A stretch of 64,000 nucleotides of DNA from Roseococcus sp. GTDB lineage: Bacteria; Pseudomonadota; Alphaproteobacteria; Acetobacterales; Acetobacteraceae. The first letter of the stretch is position 1. The number at the start of each line of letters is the position of its first letter. A model generated the notes under the pieces. That model saw nothing but the letters and a program-made list of their open reading frames with translations, ran no database searches and had not been told where the DNA came from. The translations under genes were made by a program, and so were the position numbers. Below are positions 43,239-50,915 of the stretch, piece after piece. The stretch is taken from the NCBI GenBank assembly GCA_026414745.1, contig JAOAIK010000042.1, positions 53,404-117,403 of the forward strand, given 5' to 3'.

Positions 43239-44900
43239 ATGATCACCCGCCGCGACCTGCTCGCTGCCGGGGCCGCGCTGGCGGCGCTGCCCGCCCGCGC
43301 CCAGCAGGCGCCGAGCCAGGAGGAGCTGCTGCGCTTCGCGCCCCTCGGCCAGGTCACGCTGCTGCACAGCACCGACCTGCACGCGCAGCTCACCCCCATG
43401 TTTTTCCGCGAGCCCGAGACCAATCTCGGCGTGGGCGAGGTGCGCGGCGTGCTGCCGCACCTGACGGGTCAGGACTTCCTCGCCGCCTTCGACATCCCGC
43501 GCGGCAGCGCCATGGCGCATGCGCTGACGCATCTCGACTTCGCCGATCTCGCCCGCCGCTTCGGGCCGATGGGCGGCGTGGACCGGCTGGCCACCGTGAT
43601 CAAGGCCATTCGCGCCGAGCGCCCGGGCCGCACCCTGCTGCTCGATGGCGGCGACACCTGGCAGGGATCCTGGACCAGCCTGCGCACCCGCGGGGCCGAC
43701 ATGGTGGCGGTGCAGAAGGCGCTGGGCGTCGAGGCCATGGTCGGCCACTGGGAGTTCACCTACGGCGCCGACCGGGTGAAGGAACTGGCCGAGGAGCTGG
43801 GCGCGCCCTTCCTCGCCAGCAACGTGCAGGACAGCGAGTGGAACGAGGACGTGTTCGGCCACACCGCCATGTTCGAGCGCGGCGGCGTGAAGATCGCGGT
43901 GATCGGCCAGGCCTTCCCCTACACGCCCATCGCCAACCCGCGCTGGATGTTCCCGGAGTGGAGCTTCGGCATCAAGGAGGAGAAGCTGGCCGAGCGCGTG
44001 GCGGCCGCCCGCGCCGATGGCGCGGCGCTCGTCGTGCTGCTCTCGCACAACGGCTTCGACGTGGACCGCAAGCTGGCCCGGCGTGTGCCCGGCATCGACG
44101 TGATCCTGACCGGCCACACCCATGACGCCATGCCCCGGCCGCTGCAGGTCGGAAACACGCTGCTGATCGCCACCGGCGCCTGCGGGAAGTTCCTCTCGCG
44201 CCTCGACATCGAGGTGGAGGGCGGGCGCATGAAGGCCTGGCGCCACGCGCTGATCCCGATCTTCAGCGAGCGCATCGCGCCGGATGCCGAGATGGCCGCG
44301 CTGGTGGCGCGGCTGCGCGCGCCCTTCGCGGCCGAGCTCTCGCGCGTGGTGGGCCGGACGGAGTCGCTGCTCTACCGCCGCGGCAACACCGCCGGCACCT
44401 GGGACGACGCGATCTGCGACGCGCTGCTCTCGGTGCGCGAGGCGGAGATCGCCCTCTCGCCCGGATTCCGCTGGGGCACCTCCCTGCCGCCGGGCAGCGA
44501 CATCACCGCCGAGGATGTCTGGGCGCAGACCGCCATCACCTATCCCAACGCCTACCGCATGCTGATGACCGGGGCGCAGATCAAGGCGATCCTCGAGGAC
44601 GTGGCGGACAACCTGTTCAACCCCGACCCCTATTTCCAGCAGGGTGGGGACATGGTGCGCACGGGCGGCCTCGCCTTCACCCTGGATGTGGCGGGGCGGC
44701 CGGGGCAGCGCGTCTCCGATCTGCGGCTGCTGCGCACCGGCGCGCCGCTGGAGGCCGAGCGCAGCTACCGCGTGGCGGGCTGGGCCTCCATCAACCAGGG
44801 CACGGAGGGGCCGCCGATCTGGGAGGTGGTGTTCGCCCATCTCGCGCGCGGGCCGCTGCGCGCCGAGCCGCGCCAGGACGTGCGGCTGCGCGGCGTCTGA
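43239..44900 (+). CDS. soxB: thiosulfohydrolase SoxB
   Basis: A 553-residue periplasmic dimanganese enzyme that releases sulfate from SoxY-bound thiosulfonate. The Tat leader is MITRRDLLAAGAALAALPARA. Metal-site motifs: HSTDLHAQLTP, LDGGDTWQGSW, GHWEFTYG, LLSHNGFD and GHTHDAMP, all as in 5'-nucleotidase-like SoxB. Length matches the family (about 560). SoxV begins six bases after the stop, so the operon continues. Confidence 0.96.
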   Translation: MITRRDLLAAGAALAALPARAQQAPSQEELLRFAPLGQVTLLHSTDLHAQLTPMFFREPETNLGVGEVRGVLPHLTGQDFLAAFDIPRGSAMAHALTHLDFADLARRFGPMGGVDRLATVIKAIRAERPGRTLLLDGGDTWQGSWTSLRTRGADMVAVQKALGVEAMVGHWEFTYGADRVKELAEELGAPFLASNVQDSEWNEDVFGHTAMFERGGVKIAVIGQAFPYTPIANPRWMFPEWSFGIKEEKLAERVAAARADGAALVVLLSHNGFDVDRKLARRVPGIDVILTGHTHDAMPRPLQVGNTLLIATGACGKFLSRLDIEVEGGRMKAWRHALIPIFSERIAPDAEMAALVARLRAPFAAELSRVVGRTESLLYRRGNTAGTWDDAICDALLSVREAEIALSPGFRWGTSLPPGSDITAEDVWAQTAITYPNAYRMLMTGAQIKAILEDVADNLFNPDPYFQQGGDMVRTGGLAFTLDVAGRPGQRVSDLRLLRTGAPLEAERSYRVAGWASINQGTEGPPIWEVVFAHLARGPLRAEPRQDVRLRGV

Positions 44901-44906
44901 GCGCCC

Positions 44907-45641
44907 ATGGAGGTCGGCCACGCCGCGGCCGTGCTGGGCGGCGCGCTCAGCTTCCTCTCGCCCTGCGTGCTGCCGCTCATCATCCCCTATCTGGGCTTCC
45001 TGGGCGGGGTGACGCTGCGCGCCGCCCCGGGCGGGGTGGTGGCGGAGGTGCCGGCGCGCGGGCGCGTGCTGCTGGCCGCGCTGTTCTTCGTGCTGGGCTT
45101 CGCCACGGTGTTCACCGCGCTGGGCGCCACGGCCAGCGCCGTCTCGCAGCTTCTGCAGGCGCATCTGGAGACGGCGGCGCTGGTGGCGGGGGCGGTGCTG
45201 GTGCTGTTCGGCCTGCATGTGATGGGGGTGCTGCGCCTCGGGCTGCTGAACCGCGAGGCGCGGTTCCAGACGGCCGCGCGCCCCGTCTCGCCCGCCGGGG
45301 CCTATCTGGTGGGCCTCGCCTTCGCCTTCGGCTGGACGCCCTGCGTGGGGCCCATCCTCGCGGGCATCCTCACCATCGCGGCGAGCCGCGGCGGCGCGCT
45401 GGAGGGGGCGACGCTGCTCTTCGCCTACGCCATGGGCATCGGCATCCCCTTCCTGCTGGCGGCCGCTTTCGCCACGCCCTTCCTCGGCTTCGTGCAGCGC
45501 TTCCGCCGACACTTCCGCAAGGTGGAGATCGCGCTCGGCCTGCTGCTGATCGCCACCGGCCTGCTGGTGATGACCGGCGGCTTCCAGGAGATCGGCGCCT
45601 GGATGATCGAGCGCTGGCCCGAACTCGGGCGCTTCGGATGA
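44907..45641 (+). CDS. soxV: CcdA-type thiol-disulfide membrane protein SoxV
   Basis: A 244-residue DsbD/CcdA-like protein with six spans and the two redox cysteines in FLSPCVLPLIIPYLGF and FGWTPCVGPILAG. In sox systems it passes electrons from cytoplasmic thioredoxin to periplasmic SoxW and SoxS, keeping SoxY active. Its stop faces the stop of the SoxW-like gene eight bases away. A role in cytochrome c maturation is a possible second function. The position right after soxB supports the SoxV name. Confidence 0.88.
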   Translation: MEVGHAAAVLGGALSFLSPCVLPLIIPYLGFLGGVTLRAAPGGVVAEVPARGRVLLAALFFVLGFATVFTALGATASAVSQLLQAHLETAALVAGAVLVLFGLHVMGVLRLGLLNREARFQTAARPVSPAGAYLVGLAFAFGWTPCVGPILAGILTIAASRGGALEGATLLFAYAMGIGIPFLLAAAFATPFLGFVQRFRRHFRKVEIALGLLLIATGLLVMTGGFQEIGAWMIERWPELGRFG

Positions 45642-45649
45642 GGCGGCGC

Positions 45650-46219
45650 TCAGCCCGCCCCGCGCCGGGCGCGCCAAGCGCGGAACTCCGTGCCGTCGGC
45701 GTACCCATGGGCGGCGACGTACTGGAACAGGGCGAGGAAGTCGGGCTTGGCCATCAGCCCGTGCATGCGCGCCACCTCTACCTCGCGGCCCGGGCGGCGG
45801 GGCGCCTGCTCGGGGAAGAAGACGATGGTGGGGGTGAAGGTGACGCGCCAGCGCCGGGCCAGCGCGCGCTCCTCCATCTTCTGCCCATCGAAATCCGTGG
45901 CCTCGCGCGCGCCGTGCAGGTCCATCTGCACCATGCGGAAGCGGGGCCGGATGAAGCCTTCGATCTCGGGCTGCACCAGGTGGTCGGTGTGCATCTCCCG
46001 GCAGTAGGGGCAGCCGCGCTGGTCGAACACCACGGCCAGGCGCAGCCCGGCGGCGGTGGCCTCGGCCAGCTCCTCGGGCAGGTCGAGGAAGCCCTCGTGG
46101 AACCAGTCCTGGGTGTAGCCGCTCTCGGTCCGCACGGGGGCGGCCGCTGCGGGCGCGATCCGGGCCAGGGCGGGAAGGGCGAGCGCGCCGAACAGCGTGC
46201 GGCGGGCAAGGCGGGGCAT
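45650..46219 (-). CDS. soxW: periplasmic thioredoxin-like protein SoxW
   Basis: A 189-residue exported thioredoxin-fold protein. Leader: RRTLFGALALPALARIAPAAA. The redox motif is CPYC in VFDQRGCPYCREMHTD, with the cis-proline loop in VTFTPTIVFFPE. This is the expected partner of the SoxV membrane reductase, though the gene is on the opposite strand, tail to tail with soxV, rather than following it. The ORF track's 1051-residue frame here is a shadow. The start at ATG 46219 is 53 bases from the divergent spermidine synthase gene. Confidence 0.82.
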   Translation of the reverse strand: MPRLARRTLFGALALPALARIAPAAAAPVRTESGYTQDWFHEGFLDLPEELAEATAAGLRLAVVFDQRGCPYCREMHTDHLVQPEIEGFIRPRFRMVQMDLHGAREATDFDGQKMEERALARRWRVTFTPTIVFFPEQAPRRPGREVEVARMHGLMAKPDFLALFQYVAAHGYADGTEFRAWRARRGAG

Positions 46220-46272
46220 GGCGGCGATCTCCTCCGCGCGCCATCATGCGCCCGCGCCCCCGGGGTGCGTCA

Positions 46273-47814
46273 ATGCGGCTGAGGCCCTGGCTCGATGCGG
46301 CGACCATGGGCCTGTCCAGCGCGCTGGGGCTGCTGGTCGAGATCGTCGCGGGGCGGCTGATCGCGCCCTATGTCGGCATGTCCGTCCATTCCTGGACGGC
46401 GGTGATCGCGGTGGTGCTGGGGGGCTTCTCGCTCGGCCACTGGTGGGGCGGGCGGCTCGCCGGGCCGGAGTGCGACCGCGCGCGCGGCCATGCGCGGCTG
46501 GCCTGGCTGCTGCTGGGCTGCGCCGGTGCGACGCTCGCCGCGGTGCCGGCGCTGCGCCTCGTCGCGCCCGTGCTCGACGCGCCGGGGGTGCATCCCCTTC
46601 TCGCCATGCTGGGCTTTGCGCTGGCGGGCTTCCTCGCCCCCAGCCTGCTGGTGGGCGCCGTCTCGCCCATCGTCACCAAGCTCGCGGTGGAGGAGGCGCC
46701 GCCGGGCGGGGTAGGGCGGGTGCTGGGCCGGCTCTTCGCGCTCTCGGCGCTGGGCGCCATCGCGGGCACCCTCGCGGCGGGCTTCCTGCTGCTCGCGTGG
46801 ATCGGCTCCTCGGGCGCGATGCTGGCCGCCGCCGCGCTCTATGGGCTGATGGGGGCCGCCCATGCGGCGGCCGCGCGCGGGCTGCGCCCGGGGCTCGCGC
46901 TCGCGGCGGCTGCGCTGGCGGTGCCGGGCGGGGCGGCCTTCCTGCCTGCCTTCGCCCGCGCCTGCGACGCCGAGAGCGCCTATGCCTGCCTGCGCGTGGT
47001 GGACGCAGCACCGCTCGTCGGGCAGCCGGCGCGGCTGCTGGTGCTCGATCACCTCGCCCATGGCGTGAATGTGGAGCGCGAGCCCGGCCTGCTGGTGCAA
47101 CCCTATCTGCATCTGGCGGACGAGCTCGTCCGCGCCCGCGGCCTGCCGGAGCGCCCGCGCGCCTTCTTCGCCGGCGGCGGCGCCTTCACCCTGCCGCGCG
47201 CCTGGGCCGAGGCCTTTCCCGAGGGGCGCCTGCTCGTCGCCGAGATCGACGCGACGGTGGTGCGCCTCGCGCGCGAGGCCTTCTGGCTTGCGGACTCCCC
47301 CGCGCTCGAGGTGGTGGCGCGCGACGCGCGCGCCGCGCTGCAGGCCCTGCCGGAAGGCCCGCGCTTCGACGTGATCCTGGCCGACGCCTTCCAGGACCTC
47401 GCCATGCCCGTGCACCTCGTCACGCGCGAATGGCACCGCGCGGTGCGCGCGCGCCTCGCCCCCGGCGGCGCCTATCTGGTGAACGTGATGGAGGACCGGC
47501 GCGAGCCGCGCTTCCTGCTCGCCCTCGTGCGCACCCTCGCCGAGGAGTTCGCGCATGTGGAGCTGTGGGTGGAGATGGCCGAGCAGCCGCCCGGGCGGCG
47601 CATCACCTATCTCGTGCTCGCCTCCGACGCGCCCACCCCCTTCGCGCGCCTCGCCGCCACGCGCGGGCCGGGGCGCGGCTGGGCGCGCCTGCCGCCCGAG
47701 TTCGTCGCCGCCCGCGCCGCGCGCGCGCGCGTGCCGCTGCTTACCGACGACTACGCGCCGGTGGAGCGGCTGATGTCGCACCTGCTTCTCTCGCCGGAGG
47801 CCAGCGGACGATGA
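46273..47814 (+). CDS. membrane-fused spermidine synthase-like protein
   Basis: A 513-residue protein: about seven N-terminal spans (residues 1-215, with LSSALGLLVEIVAGRLIAPY and SVHSWTAVIAVVLGGFSLGHWWGG) fused to a SpeE-like methyltransferase fold (about 240-513). The latter shows DHLAHGVNVER, FFAGGGAFTLPRAW, LLVAEIDATVVRLAREAFW and VILADAFQDLAMPVHL. The usual spermidine synthase GGGEG reads GGGAF, so polyamine synthesis is doubtful. ATG 46273 or 46246 are both possible. Its stop overlaps the DsrE start (ATGA), tying it to sulfur metabolism. No other polyamine gene is nearby. Confidence 0.85.
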   Translation: MRLRPWLDAATMGLSSALGLLVEIVAGRLIAPYVGMSVHSWTAVIAVVLGGFSLGHWWGGRLAGPECDRARGHARLAWLLLGCAGATLAAVPALRLVAPVLDAPGVHPLLAMLGFALAGFLAPSLLVGAVSPIVTKLAVEEAPPGGVGRVLGRLFALSALGAIAGTLAAGFLLLAWIGSSGAMLAAAALYGLMGAAHAAAARGLRPGLALAAAALAVPGGAAFLPAFARACDAESAYACLRVVDAAPLVGQPARLLVLDHLAHGVNVEREPGLLVQPYLHLADELVRARGLPERPRAFFAGGGAFTLPRAWAEAFPEGRLLVAEIDATVVRLAREAFWLADSPALEVVARDARAALQALPEGPRFDVILADAFQDLAMPVHLVTREWHRAVRARLAPGGAYLVNVMEDRREPRFLLALVRTLAEEFAHVELWVEMAEQPPGRRITYLVLASDAPTPFARLAATRGPGRGWARLPPEFVAARAARARVPLLTDDYAPVERLMSHLLLSPEASGR

Positions 47815-48263
47815 CCCCACGCCGGAAGCTTCTGATCCTTCCCGCCGCGCTTCCCCTCGCCGCGCGGGCGCAGCGGCGCGAGACCCCGCTCGCGGAGCCG
47901 CGCCCCTCCATGGACCAGCCGCGGCGCATCGTCGTCTCGCTCAGCGAGCGCGAGCCGGAGCGCGCGCATGCGGTGTTCTCGAACCTGATCAACATCCAGG
48001 GCTTCTACGGGCAGGACCTGGTGGAGATCCTCCTCGTCGCCTACGGCCCCGGGGTGCGCCACCTGATCGCGGCCGAAAGCCAGGTGGCCGAGCGCGTCGC
48101 GTCGCTGCAGGCCTATGACGTGGCCTTCGTGGCCTGCGGGGCGACGCTCGATTCCCTTGGTCTCGGGCCCGAAGCCCTGCTGCCGGGGGTGGAGGTGGTG
48201 CAGAACGGCCTGCCCGAGATCGTGGAGCGCACGCTGATGGGCTGGGTGCATCTGCGCCCCTGA
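47811..48263 (+). CDS. exported DsrE-family protein, first copy
   Basis: A 150-residue DsrE/DsrF-like protein with a short signal peptide (RRKLLILPAALPLAARA before QRRE). The fold is recognised from RIVVSLSEREPERAHAVFSNL, VEILLVAYGPGVRHLI and AYDVAFVACGATLDSLGL, with an end typical of DsrE (VVQNGLPEIVER). The only cysteine of the whole chain is in the VACGAT loop, where DsrE-like sulfur carriers hold persulfide. Cytoplasmic DsrEFH/TusBCD proteins lack signals, so a periplasmic sulfur-handling role is inferred. ATG 47811 overlaps the synthase-like stop. Confidence 0.85.
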   Translation: MTPRRKLLILPAALPLAARAQRRETPLAEPRPSMDQPRRIVVSLSEREPERAHAVFSNLINIQGFYGQDLVEILLVAYGPGVRHLIAAESQVAERVASLQAYDVAFVACGATLDSLGLGPEALLPGVEVVQNGLPEIVERTLMGWVHLRP

Positions 48264-48270
48264 GGGCGCC

Positions 48271-48774
48271 TCACATCAGCAGCCTTTCCTCCACCGCGGC
48301 GATGCCGGCACGGGCGCAGGCGTCGTCCTCCGCCCCGCCGGGCGCGCCGGAGATGCCCACCCCGCCCACGATCATGCCGCCCGCCTCCACCGGCACGCCG
48401 CCGCCCAGAAAGACGAAGCCCGGGATGTGGCGGATGGCGCTGTTCACCTGCCCCGCCTGGGTCAGCGCCGAGAGCTCCTCCGTCGAGGCGCGGAAGGAGA
48501 CGGCGGCGCGCGCCTTGCCGATCGCGGTCTCGGGCGTGTGGGGGCCGGCCAGCGCGTCGCGCAGCATCACCTGCGGCACGCCCATGCGGTCCACCACCGC
48601 GACCGCCACCTGGAAGCCCCGCGCGCGGCAGGCCTCCAGCGCGGCGCGCGCCAGATCGAGCGCGAGGCTCGGGGCCATCATCCGCATCGGGATGAAGTCC
48701 TCGGCCCGCGCGGGCGGCGCGGCGAGCGCGGCCAGCAGCGCCGCGGCGGTCAGGACAGGTGTTCTCATGCTCAT
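48271..48774 (-). CDS. exported HbpS/GlcG-family protein (possible haem-binding)
   Basis: A 167-residue protein of the GlcG/HbpS/DUF336 family with a signal peptide (RTPVLTAAALLAALAAPPARA). The fold is seen from LDLARAALEACRARGFQVAVAVVDRMGVPQ, TAIGKARAAVSFRAST and the Gly-rich VFLGGGVPVEAGGMIVGGVGISGA. Some members bind haem or cobalamin (family knowledge), others have no known ligand. ATG 48774 overlaps the stop of the upstream thioredoxin gene as ATGA; ATG 48768 is two codons later. It sits in the sox locus, where several exported cytochromes need haem. Confidence 0.83.
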   Translation of the reverse strand: MSMRTPVLTAAALLAALAAPPARAEDFIPMRMMAPSLALDLARAALEACRARGFQVAVAVVDRMGVPQVMLRDALAGPHTPETAIGKARAAVSFRASTEELSALTQAGQVNSAIRHIPGFVFLGGGVPVEAGGMIVGGVGISGAPGGAEDDACARAGIAAVEERLLM

Positions 48775-49172
48775 CCTTCCTCCCTCATGGCCGGCGGCAG
48801 GCGCGCGAGCAGCGCCTCGGCCTGCTGCCAGAAGAACAGATCCGCCTGGTAGCCGATGATGCGGCCGATCTCGCGCCCCCCGACCACCAGCACGAAGGTC
48901 GGCGTGAAGCGCCAGTTGGCGAGGAAGCCGAGATCCTCCGGCAGGCCGCGCGCCACGTCCACGCGGCGCAGCGGCGCGCGCCGGCCGAGGTCGGAGAGGT
49001 TCCACGCGCTCTCGCCCACCTCGCGCAGCCAGCGCCGGCACCAGGCGCAGTCATGGCGCTCGAGCATGACGAGGCGCGGGCCGGCCGCCCAGGCGCGCGG
49101 CGCCGGCGCGAGCGGCACGGCGAGGGCGAGAATCCCCCGCCGCGCGAGGTCGCGGTTGATCGGCGCCTGCAT
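48771..49172 (-). CDS. soxS: SoxS-like periplasmic thioredoxin
   Basis: A 133-residue thioredoxin-fold protein with an N-terminal hydrophobic leader (ARRGILALAVPLAPAPRAWA). The redox motif is CAWC in LVMLERHDCAWCRRWLREVG, with the cis-proline loop WRFTPTFVLVVGG. This fits SoxS, the reductase that reactivates SoxY by removing inhibitory disulfides. It is coupled to the HbpS-like gene (ATGA) and diverges from fccA. ATG 49172 is the only clear start. The name rests on similarity of the motif region and location, so an alternative is a general DsbC/Trx-like protein. Confidence 0.78.
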   Translation of the reverse strand: MQAPINRDLARRGILALAVPLAPAPRAWAAGPRLVMLERHDCAWCRRWLREVGESAWNLSDLGRRAPLRRVDVARGLPEDLGFLANWRFTPTFVLVVGGREIGRIIGYQADLFFWQQAEALLARLPPAMREEG

Positions 49173-49293
49173 CCTCGCCCATCCTTTCGCGCTGTGCGGG
49201 AGGATTTCCCTCTGGACCTTCCCGTCGAGTTAGCTTTAGCTAGTTTGCACATAACGGGCCGCGGATGAAAGCGCGGCCAGGAGGAATCAGCTC
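49173..49293. promoter_or_regulatory. AT-rich divergent control region between soxS-like and fccA genes
   Basis: Within this 121-base gap, 49228-49254 (AGTTAGCTTTAGCTAGTTTG...CATAA) is the most AT-rich stretch of the sox locus. It holds a repeated TTAGCT unit and TAGC-TTTA-GCTA dyad symmetry, followed by CATAAC as a -10 candidate toward fccA. Divergent promoters with an operator between are likely. An AGGAGG ribosome site lies before fccA. Confidence 0.45.
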
Positions 49294-49590
49294 ATGCGCC
49301 TTGCCGCATCCGTGTTGACCCTTGGCCTGTTGGCCGCCGCGCCCGCGCCCGCGCAGGCGCCGGACGCCGCGCTGCTGGCCGGCGCCTGCCAGGGCTGCCA
49401 TGGCGTGGCCGGGGAGGGGGGGCACGGCATCCCCAGCATCAAGCAGCAGCAGACGCGCGCGGAGTTCGTCGCGGCCATGCGCGCCTTCCGCGGCAACGAA
49501 CGGCCGAACACCGTGATGGGCCGCATCACCCGCGGCTACACCGACGCCGAGATCGCGGCCCTCGCCGCGCATTTCGCCAAGCCCGAGTGA
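49294..49590 (+). CDS. fccA: monohaem cytochrome c, flavocytochrome c sulfide dehydrogenase small subunit
   Basis: A 98-residue exported cytochrome with signal peptide MRLAASVLTLGLLAAAPAPAQA and one haem site, CQGCH in GACQGCHGVAGEGGHGIPS. A methionine ligand may be in NTVMGRITRGYTDAE. The family (SoxE/FccA) accepts electrons from the FccB flavin subunit during sulfide oxidation. Classic FccA can be dihaem; this one is the short single-haem SoxE-like form. fccB follows 13 bases downstream. Confidence 0.9.
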   Translation: MRLAASVLTLGLLAAAPAPAQAPDAALLAGACQGCHGVAGEGGHGIPSIKQQQTRAEFVAAMRAFRGNERPNTVMGRITRGYTDAEIAALAAHFAKPE

Positions 49591-49603
49591 CGGAGGCCAC
49601 GCC

Positions 49604-50899
49604 ATGACGCTCCCTCGCCGCAGCCTGCTCGCCGCCGCCCCGGCCCTCGTCGCCTCCGCCCTCGCCGCGCCGCGCGCCGCCCGTGCCCAGGCGGGCGCGG
49701 GGCGCGTGGTCATCATCGGCGGCGGATTCGGCGGCGCCTCCGCCGCCCGCTTCGCGCGCGACCGCTTCCCGCAGCTCGATGTGACGCTGATCGAGCGCAG
49801 CCGCAGCTTCACCACCTGCCCCTACGGCAATCTCGTGCTCGCCGGGCGGCGCGACATGGCGAGTATCACCTTCGGCTACGAGCGCCTCGCCGCGCGCGGG
49901 GTGCGCGTGGTGCACCAGGCGGCGGTGGCGGTGGATGCGCAGGCGAAGCGCGTGCGCCTCGCCGACGGGGCGCAGGTGCCCTACGACAAGCTGATCGTCT
50001 CGCCGGGCATCGACCTGCGCTGGGGCGCGATCGAGGGCTATGACGAGGCGGCGAGCGCGCGCATGCCGCATGGCTGGATCCCCTCGCTGCAGCCGATCAG
50101 CCTGCTCGCCGCGCAGCTGCGCGCCATGCCCGATGGCGGCGTGTTCGTGATGGTGATCCCGGACAACCCCTTCCGCTGCCCGCCCGGGCCCTATGAGCGC
50201 ATCTCGATGGTCGCGGAGTATCTCAAGCGCCACAAGCCGCGCAGCAAGATCATCGCGCTCGATGCCAAGAACGGCTTCTCCAAGCAGCCGCTCTTCCAGG
50301 ACGCCTGGGCCGAGCTCTACCCCGGCATGGTGGAGTGGCGCGGCGCGTCCAACGACGGGCGGGTGGTGCGGGTGCGGCCCGCCGAGATGGAGGTGGAGAC
50401 CGAGTTCGGCGACCGCGTGAAGGGCGACGTGATCAATGTCATTCCGCCGCAGATGGCCGCCTCCATCGCGCGCGAGGCGGGGCTCGCGGCCGCCTCGGGG
50501 TGGTGCCCGATCCGTCCCACTACCTTCGAGAGCGCGCAGGTGCCCGACATACACGTGCTGGGCGATGCGACGGTTGCCGCGCCCATGCCGAAATCGGGGT
50601 TCGCCGCCTCCTCGCACGCCAAGCACGCGGTGGCCTGCATCGCCGCCGCGCTCTCGGGGCGCCCCGCGCCGCCGGCGGTGTTCTTCAACACCTGCTACAG
50701 CCATGTCGGCGACGACTACGGCATCTCCATCGTCGGCGTCTTCCGCGGCACGCCGGAGCGCATCATCGAGGTGGAGGGGGCGGGCGGCATCAGCCCGCGC
50801 AACGAGGTGCTGGGGGCGCGGGCACGCGAGTTCCGGCGGCTCGAGGCGCTGTATGCCGATGGCTGGTATGACGCGATCACCAACGAGATGTTCAGCTGA
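49604..50899 (+). CDS. fccB: flavocytochrome c sulfide dehydrogenase flavoprotein (FccB/SoxF)
   Basis: A 431-residue periplasmic flavoprotein oxidising sulfide. A Tat-like leader (LPRRSLLAAAPALVASALAAP) precedes the FAD Rossmann motif VVIIGGGFGGASAA. The covalent-FAD cysteine is in FTTCPYGN, and the catalytic pair that forms the active disulfide/trisulfide appears as FRCPPGPYERIS and FFNTCYSHVGDDYG, matching Cys161 and Cys337 of Allochromatium FccB. The GDATVAAPMPKSGFAA block closes the FAD site. It works with FccA. SoxC starts 16 bases later. Confidence 0.93.
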   Translation: MTLPRRSLLAAAPALVASALAAPRAARAQAGAGRVVIIGGGFGGASAARFARDRFPQLDVTLIERSRSFTTCPYGNLVLAGRRDMASITFGYERLAARGVRVVHQAAVAVDAQAKRVRLADGAQVPYDKLIVSPGIDLRWGAIEGYDEAASARMPHGWIPSLQPISLLAAQLRAMPDGGVFVMVIPDNPFRCPPGPYERISMVAEYLKRHKPRSKIIALDAKNGFSKQPLFQDAWAELYPGMVEWRGASNDGRVVRVRPAEMEVETEFGDRVKGDVINVIPPQMAASIAREAGLAAASGWCPIRPTTFESAQVPDIHVLGDATVAAPMPKSGFAASSHAKHAVACIAAALSGRPAPPAVFFNTCYSHVGDDYGISIVGVFRGTPERIIEVEGAGGISPRNEVLGARAREFRRLEALYADGWYDAITNEMFS

Positions 50900-50915
50900 G
50901 GAAGGGTAGGGACGC

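Noticed and set aside
43152-46307. 1051-residue minus-strand ORF opposite soxB and soxV
   Set aside because: It lies antisense to well-recognised genes and shows no domain pattern. Long open frames are expected opposite GC-rich genes.
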